Part shown: piece by piece, positions 57,140 through 64,000 of the stretch
Position numbering within the stretch: position 1 is the stretch's first letter
Layout: each line of letters opens with the position of its first letter
Origin: Ignelater luminosus
Lineage: Eukaryota; Arthropoda; Insecta; Coleoptera; Elateridae
DNA length: 64,000 bases
Reading direction: 5' to 3'
NCBI GenBank assembly: GCA_011009095.1
Contig: VTPC01003834.1
Location: forward strand, 53,360 to 117,359
Notes under the pieces: model-generated
The model's input: only the letters and a program-made list of their open reading frames with translations
The model's database searches: none
What the model was told of the DNA's origin: nothing
Position numbers and translations under genes: made by a program

Positions 57140-57545
57140 TAAAGAACTCTTTATTCAACTGGAAGTTAGAAAAGCATATTTCAATATTTAATTTTGAATC
57201 TGCTTTTTCCAAAAGGTCAAATATCTCGGTCAAAATTTTCGGCGTTCTTTGATAAATCATCTAGATACAATACAACTTCATTGTAAGACAAGGTGTAAAA
57301 ATTTCTTTATTACTCTCGGAAATGTTAAAAGAGCATTTTGTAACCCAAATGGCATCCTCAGAAATTCGTGTTGCTTATTATAACTTGATGCTATACTTTT
57401 TGGTTGTAACATCGACCTTAAGTTGATTAGATTACACTTGTTCGTAAATTTGTTGATTTTTATTTTGTTGGCAAAGTTGAAGTTCCTTTTTGAAGATTCT
57501 TTCCCTACAAGGTTTGAGTCCTACTTTTGACGGCGCGAGTTAGGA
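57140..57545 (-). mobile_element. LTR-retroelement reverse transcriptase fossil, copy 2
   Basis: The same minus-strand RT fossil as at 17640-18045, recognisable from the FLR-PFG region and the YLDD region. Broken and old: it predates the segmental duplication. Confidence 0.6.
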
Positions 57546-57573
57546 CTTGCCTGAGATTTCCTACATAAATCAG

Positions 57574-58237
57574 TTAATTGACAGTGCACTGCACTGCCTT
57601 GAGTGGCCACGTCTCTTCTAAAAATGAAATAATCTCAGATGTTAATGTATCAACTGCCTCCTGTAATTCCTTCCTGGAAGAAATTATTTCTTGGGATTGT
57701 CCTTCGTAGTGTGTTGGATTGATAAAATGGCTCTCCAAACTATTGCCCTGGGATAATACTCGAAGACCTCCAGGGTTTTGTCTGATATTGACCCATTAGA
57801 GGGTCTGACATTGAGGTGTATGACAGTTTGATACTCCTGCTGTCATATTCCTATAGAACACCGTTATGTTAATACCTTCCCTTTGGATGCTGTTGACAGA
57901 AGTGGGTGTAATACCTCTATTCAAGATATCCACACCGGTGACGTCAAACACTCAAGAGATATTTCGCTTTGGACCCCTACAATTCCTAACCTTTGTCACT
58001 CGCGAACGTTATCTTTTGTAGATACGCCCGACTATTGATAAGAAGAATATGCGCTACTTATAACTACATTATGACTTTGTGTTACAGGGTGTCCGGGAAA
58101 TTTTTCGAAAATAATTGTTCAATGTTTTTTTTTTGAAAAAAAAACTGTTGGGAAACCATATGGTTGAAAAATTATTTGTTCGAAAAGCAAATGTTCGAAA
58201 ACCAGATGTTCAAAAACCATTTGTTCGAAAACAAATT
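57574..58237. other. sequence private to duplication copy 2; tandem repeat at 58160-58265
   Basis: Not present in copy 1. It includes a TTACAGGGTGTCCGGGAAAT stretch at about 58084 that looks like a single CAGGGT-type MITE end. It then runs into a tandem array (58160-58265) of about 16-base units around TTGTTCGAAAA and TGTTC(G/A)AAAACCA. The frame 58164-58397 with repeated FEN-like peptides is a product of that array. Confidence 0.45.
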
Positions 58238-58269
58238 TTTTCAAAAATACATTTTTTCGAAAACATATT

Positions 58270-58634
58270 GTAACGCGCCACCCCTAGAATATACTAGAAA
58301 ATCTCCCGAACAGTCGCGAACAAGCTGGTCGAATGCGTCGAAGAAGTCTCGAACTATCCAGAGTCGAATGTGCAGGAAAATGGCGGGAATCTTCTAGCCC
58401 CATCGAGAACTAACGCGGGAACAAATATAAGGCTGCGTTGATGGAACCGAAGGCAGTTCTACAGTCAATCAGCTAGTAGTTACGAACGAAATAAATGTTA
58501 AATAGTGATAAATAAATTCTTCTGTGCGTAAATAAATAAATAAGTTAGTGTAAATAAATACTGAAAATAAATTGTAATAAATTAAGTAAAAATAAATATT
58601 AAAAATAAAAATACGTTTTAGTAAAAACGTAACA
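58270..58634 (+). repeat. 5' LTR of the gypsy fossil
   Basis: Starts TGTAACGCGCC and ends ACGTAACA, directly followed by TTGGTGTCACG-like sequence as expected for a primer binding site region. 365 bases. The end bases equal those of the 2-kb LTR-like elements at 13671 and 35439. The second LTR is not in the window, so its age cannot be told from LTR divergence. Confidence 0.75.
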
Positions 58635-58686
58635 ATTGGTGTCACGTGTGAAATTTAAAAATTTTAAACAAAAATAATTTGTGAAT

Positions 58687-59881
58687 GCCTACCACAAGAT
58701 CTGCCTCAGCTAAAATGGATTTGGAATTAATTAAGATACTACAAGAAATCAAAGGGGAAATCAAGTACGTGCATAGTGAAATGAATTCGAATACGGAAAA
58801 TATAAAAAGTGAAATTAAAGGGGAAATGAATTCAAATATGGAAAATATAAAAAGTGAAATAAATAACGTGGAAAGTGAAATTAAAGGGGAAATAAACAAG
58901 GTGCAAAGTAAAATGAATTCAAACATGGAAAATATAAAAAGTCAAATAAATAACGTGCAAACGGAAATTAAAGAAAAAATGAATACAATGAAAGAGGAAG
59001 TTGATGGATTATATCAAAAATATGACGAACTACAATAAAAGTTTGCAATGTTCACTATGGGTCAAGTCGTGGAAGAAAGTGTAGACGCTCGCAGCGAGGT
59101 ACCTGAAGATATACAACTTTCACCTGCGTAACGGGTGATCCACGAACAACCCTTGGTGGTTATTGGAAGCAATAGTACGCCGAAAAATCATGTTCAACCT
59201 CCAATCTTTGATGGAAAGATAGCCTGGTCCACTTATTTAATGTAGTTCGAAGCGGCTGCTGTTACTAATAAGTGAAGTGAAAAGGAAAAGGCAGCGTTTC
59301 TGATAATGGCTTTACGTGGAGATGCCCTGGATGTGATACGTACGGTTCCGAACCACTTGCGAAAAAACTTCAAAAAGTTAGCATCACGATTAGATATGCG
59401 TTATGGAGATAAACACCTCCAGCAGGTATACTACGCGCAACTGAAAAGTAAAATGCAGAAACCTGGAGAGAGTTTACAAGAACTCCAAGCGGACATAGAG
59501 CGTTTAATTACGCTAGCATATCCAGAGGCTCCGCAGATGTTTCTTGAGCAGCTGGCTGTCCAAACCTTTATTGGCGCTGTTCGAGATTCTGAAACCCAAC
59601 AGGCTTTTAGACCTGCGCGTCACGTAAAATTAGAAAGTGCTTCGGCGCACGTGCTTGAGTTTGAAGCAGCCAAAAGAACATCCCATGGTCATGTCCGTGT
59701 GCGAAGTGCGGAGGCAGAAGATATAGAGGAAAACATGAAACGAATAATAAAGCAAATGTTTGAAGAACAGCGATCGAACAAAGCAAGACTACAGTGTTGG
59801 AGATGCGGTGAACAGGGTCATCTTAGAAGAAATTGCTCCAAGAGTGGTGCAGTTAGGAATAACCAAGATCAGGAAAACTAG
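58687..59881 (+). other. gag region of the gypsy fossil
   Basis: The first part (58687-59038) is a coiled coil built of tandem units around MNSNMENIKSEI and NNV(Q/E)SEIKGE, clear also at DNA level. The second part (59306-59881) has the capsid-like helices and a CCHC knuckle, CWRCGEQGHLRRNC, near its end. Gag proteins package the element RNA. This is part of a broken element. Confidence 0.75.
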
Positions 59882-59946
59882 TATGGGTCGATGCGAAGGG
59901 ACGAACGTCGACCTCCTTAAATCATGCCCCGGAGATTACCATCTAA

Positions 59947-62900
59947 GTGGCTTCGTTACGGTATCAACCAGACAGCTTTTACATCGATAGCACTATTTTT
60001 GAGAAGACATGCTCGTTATTGATCGACACGGGAGCAACAAGGACAATAATCCGTCCTGATATTGTTGAATATAGAAAGTTACAGCCATCAAGAGTTCGGT
60101 TGAAGATCACTACGGATGAGCATACCGATGTTCTTGGGGAACTGATGGTGGAAATGGGAATTGGTTTCAAGAGTTGCACGCATCGGGTGTTGGTAGCGAA
60201 TATAGCTGACGAAGTTATCCTGGGAATGGATTTGTTGAAAAAGTTTGGGTTTACATTAGATATGAAGAATGGAATCCTTCGAGTAGATAACGAAGAAGTC
60301 CCTATGCACCAAAAAGACGACGAATTGCTTCGAGTAATGCTTGTCGATAACGTTACCCTGCCGGCGCAAAGTGAGAAGGTTGTTATGGCCCGAATGGATG
60401 GAAATCTCCGGGCAGGTTGTATGGGTGCCTTAGAACCGGATTATGCCAAGAAAGACATTGGAAGAGGTATTCTGATTGGGAAAGTTATTGAATGTGAAAG
60501 AGCGAACGTCTATTCGATTAATGAATGTCAACAATTTTCCAATGTCATTGGAGAAGAACACCGAAATCGGTTCTTATGTGCCGGTGTCCTCTTTAGTACG
60601 GTGCACGAAGACAAGTGAAGCTCTTTCGTCTTCCGGAAGCTCGGTAAACGTAGAAGCAATGATCACAGCTTTTTGTAAAAATTTAACTCCAAGCCAAAAG
60701 ACTAGGGTGCAAGAGTTAATTGGTCGTTACAAAGATGTATTTGCTTCTGATAAAGGACTGGCGGGTAAAACCAGTGTGGTGACCCATAAGATCAATACGG
60801 GAGATGTTCAACCGATACGACAACGTCCAAGAAGGTTACCATGGGCGAAACGAGAAGAAGAAAGATGGTAGTACACGATTGTGTGTCGACTATAGACAAT
60901 TAAATAGTGTTACCAAGAAAGATAGTTATCCGTTACTCAGAATTGACGACACTTTGGACACTCTGTCTGGTTCGAAGTGGTTTTCCACCCTGGATATGAA
61001 GAGTGGGTATTGGCAGGTTGGAATGGAACTACAACATCGAGAGAAGAGTGCCTTTACTATTGGTTCTGGTCTGTGTCAGTTTACAGTTATGCCATTTGGT
61101 CTTTGTAACGCTCCAGTAACGTTTGAACGATTGATGGAGTTGATTCTGAGAGGCTTATCTTGGAAGACGTGTTTAGTTTACCTCGACTATATTATTGTGA
61201 TTGCTTAAACGTTTGAGGAACACGTGAAAAACTTGGAAGATGTGTTTCTGAGATTACGTGCAGCAAATCTGCAATTGAGTCCAAAGAAGTGCAATCTGTT
61301 CCAGAAAGAAGTCAGATATCTTGGTCACTTGGTATCCAAAGATGGAGTAGCGGCTGATCCTGATAAGATTCGTGCGGTTCAAGAATGGCGCCACCTAAAA
61401 GATAAACACGAGCTTCGAAATTTTCTGGGTTTGTGAACTTACTACCGGCGATCCATCCGTGGGTTTGCAGATATTGCGAAGCCCTTGACAAGATTGACAG
61501 AGGATGACAGAGATTTTCAATGGGACGCCGATTGTGAACGAGCCTTTAACGATCTTAAACGAACTTTAGTGACAGCTCCGATCTTAAGCTATCCCAGACC
61601 GAACGAGCGATTCGTGCTAGACACGGATGCTAGCAATGTCGGAATAGGCGCCGTCCTGTCCCAAGTTCAAGATGGGCAAGAGAAGGTCATCGGCTATTTT
61701 AGCAAGGTTCTGTCCAAGCCGGAGCGTAACTACTGTGTGACCCGTCGAGAATTGCTTGCAGTCGTCAATGCCATTGAGCATTTTCATAAGTACCTCTATG
61801 GCCGAAACTTCCTATTGAGAACCGATCGTTCTGCACTCTAATGGCTGCTGAAGTTTATAAATGCTGAAGGTCAAGTAGCAAGATGGCTCGAAAGGCTTCA
61901 AGAATATGATTTCGAGACCGAACATCGAGCTGGGCGTAGCCATCGCAACGCCGACGCTTTATCTAGAAGACCAGGCCCCGACAATTGCAAACACTGCTCG
62001 CGAATCGAAAATAAGCATGGTGAACATCAAGTACGACGTACCACAGTTGTTGATGATCATTGGCAGCCCGCGGAAATTCAGAAAGACCAGGAAAGAGATC
62101 CTGACTTACGATTAGTGTTGGACTGGAAGACAGCGGATCGTAGACCGTCGTGGGAAGAAATAGCCCAATACGGCTCGATTGTGAAAGCGTACTGGGCACA
62201 GTGGGACTCGCTGAAGGTTCAAGATGGTTTTCTAAAGAGAGTGTTAGAAAACGAAGAAAGAACCGAAATAAGAATGCAGTTAGTGCTTCCCAAGAACAGG
62301 GTTCCTGAAGTGTTGCGACAGTTGCATGATGGGCCATCGGAAGGCTGGATGAACTGCAAGGAAGACGTCAGAGAATGGTGCGGACGGTGCGAAGTTTGTG
62401 CAACCGGTAATGGGCCACTTGGTAGGAAGAAGGCCCCGATGCGACATAATAACGTCGGTAGTCCATTTGAAAGAATCGCCATAGACATTGTGGGTCCATT
62501 CCCAGAGACGGACGCAGGAAATAAATATATTTTGGTGGCCATGGATTATTTTAGTAAATGGACAGAGGCATACGCTCTACCAAACCAAGAAGTGGCTACG
62601 GTTGCTGACGTGCTGGTAAAAGAACTCTTTAGCCGTTTTGGTGTCCCACTGAAATTGCACTCCGACCAGGGCAGGAACTTTGAGTCGGCACTGTTCCAAA
62701 AGTTGTGCCAATCATTAGGTATCAGAAAAACGAGAACTAGAGCGTTGCACCCGCAGTCGGATGGAATGGTTGAAAGAATGAATAGAACGATGGGGAAGTA
62801 CTTGTCGAAGGTTGTGTCCGAGCGCGATTGGGACCAATACCTGCATCTGTTTCTATTGGCAAACCGCTCGGCTGTACAAGAAACAACTGGCCAAACCCCA

Positions 62901-63233
62901 GCTGCAGTGTTGTTTAGGCGCGAAATTCGGTTACCATGTGGTCTACAGTTTGGTTTCAAACGCAGTGAAAGTGACGTAGTCGGTGATGAATACGTTGATA
63001 ACCTTCGTAAGAAGTTAAACTCCATTCATGAAAATGTTCGTCGTAATATTCAGATGGGCAGTGACAAGATGAAAGAGCGATACGACATTAAAGCCCAAGC
63101 AGGAGAGTATCAACCTGAAGTTCTAGTTTGGCTCTATCGTCCTCAAAGACGAAGAGGCTTGTCTCCGAAGCTGCAAAGAGCATGGGAAGGGCCCTACCCT
63201 ACCGTATCAGAAAACCACCAAGGGAAAAAATGA
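59947..63233 (+). other. pol region of the gypsy fossil (PR, RT, RNase H, IN)
   Basis: Parts in order: an aspartic protease with LLIDTGATRTIIR (about 60014); reverse transcriptase with [19 protein letters not shown] (about 60880) and [12 protein letters not shown] (about 61080); RNase H with FVLDTDASNVGIGAVLSQ (about 61610); and integrase with the HHCC-type block, then IAIDIVGPFPETD, DYFSKWTEAYALP and HSDQGRNFES (62470-62690). The order RT-RNase H-IN is that of Ty3/gypsy. Broken; the pieces are described as they lie. Confidence 0.88.
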
Positions 63234-63448
63234 TGGTTGTGCACACCAACCGGTTGGCCCAGTATGCAGGCGGAAATGAAGTCGATATAGAAGAACCAGA
63301 GGCCGAAATACAACCCGCAGCTGTTGTAGCAATTGAAGATCAAAGACCTTCGCGTACCGACTTTGTGACCTTTTACTCAAATGGTAGGAAAGCTCGTTTT
63401 GGTGTTGTTCATGAGCAACAAAGAAATCTGTTTGAAATTCCGGAATAA

Positions 63449-63823
63449 TACTCTCTAGCTCACTGCGTGGCGAAAGATTTAAAGATGTCCCGAGGTATAG
63501 CTGTCGACTTTAAGTTCAAGTTTGGTCGCACGAGAGAAGTATCTTTACAACACCCCGAGGTAGGCAAAACCTGCTATCTACAAGACCAGGGACGATTTCT
63601 TTACTATCTGGTCACGAAACCTCGTTTATGTGAAAAGCCGCAGTATAAGGCTTTGTGGAAGGCTCTTCACGACTTAAAGATACAGCTCCAAGCGCACGGA
63701 GGGAAGAAATTAGCTATGCCGAAAATTGGATGTGGTTTAGATCAGCAGGATTGGCGTACCGTGCGTAATATGTTGGAAGTAATATTTCAGGACGCCGGTG
63801 TAGAAGTACTGGTTTGCAGTTAG
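63449..63823 (+). CDS. macro domain (TARG1/OARD1-like) in the gypsy fossil
   Basis: An open stretch downstream of integrase with clear likeness to the TARG1/OARD1 (C6orf130) class of macro domains, which bind ADP-ribose and remove it from glutamate or aspartate. SLAHCVAKDLKMSRGIAVDF matches the TARG1 SLAHCI-G-GIAV segment; FLYYLVTKPR carries the Lys equivalent to TARG1 Lys84; and AMPKIGCGLDQQDW carries the Asp equivalent to Asp125. The length, about 120 codons, suits most of a domain. There is no ATG at its start (the predicted start is GTG), so in the live element it was probably expressed as part of a longer product. It belongs to a broken virus-like element. A host-gene capture is the likeliest origin. 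Confidence 0.82.
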   Translation, partial: YSLAHCVAKDLKMSRGIAVDFKFKFGRTREVSLQHPEVGKTCYLQDQGRFLYYLVTKPRLCEKPQYKALWKALHDLKIQLQAHGGKKLAMPKIGCGLDQQDWRTVRNMLEVIFQDAGVEVLVCS

Positions 63824-63865
63824 AATCCCGCAACATCCTCCCAGAAGTGTCAGAAAACAGTGGAT

Positions 63866-63922
63866 TGTTTCTTTTTCAAAAACTCGCGGTGTACTAGGGG
63901 TTCGGCATGCAAGTACCGTCAT
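63866..63922 (+). other. CCCH zinc-finger coding stretch in the gypsy fossil
   Basis: The bases encode CFFFKNSRCTRGSACKYRH, a perfect C-x7-C-x5-C-x3-H finger, followed by DPEAM. This type usually binds RNA (or, in some cases, protein). It lies directly downstream of the macro domain, in the accessory part of the gypsy fossil, and the rest runs out of the window. Confidence 0.65.
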
Positions 63923-64000
63923 GATCCAGAAGCCATGGCCGAAATGCGTGTAACATCATTTTCGGCACTGTCACGAGACGCAACAGGGTTAGGAAGGGGG

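Larger units (their letters stand above)
49175..57573 (+). repeat. segmental duplication, copy 2
   Basis: Direct repeat of 8190-18075, about 41 kb away in the same orientation, with receptor exons 1-3, the foldback and family C elements and the RT fossil in the same order. It has 49243-49914 and the family A element at 51165-52606, which copy 1 lacks. A last bit of shared sequence (58238-58269, AAAATACATTTTTTCGAAAA) matches 18077-18102, so the duplication went on past 57573. The roughly 660 bases 57574-58237 are either an insertion here or a deletion in copy 1. Confidence 0.85.
58270..64000 (+). mobile_element. Ty3/gypsy element fossil with macro-domain and CCCH accessory part; runs past window end
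   Basis: A 5' LTR (58270-58634) is followed by gag, protease, reverse transcriptase, RNase H and integrase in the gypsy order, then an accessory region. The 3' LTR is outside the window. It is broken, with about half a dozen breaks or somewhat more, but its parts are well preserved, so it is fairly young. It sits in duplication copy 2 only; copy 1 keeps the empty site near 18100, so it inserted after the duplication. The bases before the LTR are ATAT. Confidence 0.93.

Noticed and set aside
58164-58397. Small protein with FEN/FEK repeats
   Set aside because: It follows from the TTCGAAAA tandem array and runs into the gypsy LTR.
1-64000. CRISPR array, tRNA or rRNA genes
   Set aside because: No regularly spaced repeats of the CRISPR kind, no cloverleaf-like B-box sequences and no rRNA stretches were noticed by reading; a dedicated scan (tRNAscan-SE, Rfam) was not possible.

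Overview
The window is AT-rich insect genomic DNA, crowded with repeats. The best evidence for an insect is a pair of odorant receptor genes (7tm_6 family, found only in insects) with short exons and long introns. The rest is a dense, nested set of transposons: irritans-type mariners, Tc1-like elements, piggyBac, MULE remnants, copia and gypsy fossils, and many TA-flanked MITEs. A beetle is a plausible host, but the sequence alone does not settle the order.

Layout. 1-457 is the 3' end of a mariner inserted in a decayed MULE-type transposase gene with a C-terminal YqaJ nuclease (461-2211). 4156-5472 is a 1.3-kb composite repeat that recurs at 31495-32792. 6051-8157 holds MITE-like elements. 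8190-18075 is the first copy of a direct segmental duplication carrying an odorant receptor gene (exons at 8574, 12906, 13463 and, just past the duplication-like part, 19183). The second copy lies at 49175-57573 (exons at 50236, 55512, 56068). Each receptor copy carries one disabling change in a different exon. Insertions private to one copy (a 2.06-kb LTR-like element in copy 1; a 1.44-kb palindromic MITE and a gypsy element in copy 2) leave clean empty sites in the other copy, which orders the insertions in time.

18.1-31 kb holds a second MULE remnant, inverted-repeat elements and a complete but frameshifted mariner (29310-30601). 32795-39452 looks like one large element with AATATT-rich inverted ends. 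Inside it sit a MITE and a second copy of the 2-kb LTR-like element, and inside that lies a mariner with an intact 349-codon transposase (36655-37948).

41.5-44.3 kb is a broken copia fossil. 44425-47928 is a Tc1-like element split at a TTAA by a 2.23-kb piggyBac element. From 58270 to the window end is a broken Ty3/gypsy element. After its integrase it carries a TARG1/OARD1-like macro domain reading frame (63449-63823) and then a CCCH zinc-finger coding stretch (63866-63922). This accessory module is the most unusual content in the window.

No rRNA, tRNA, CRISPR or operon structure was seen. Apart from the two receptor copies I recognised no host protein-coding gene.
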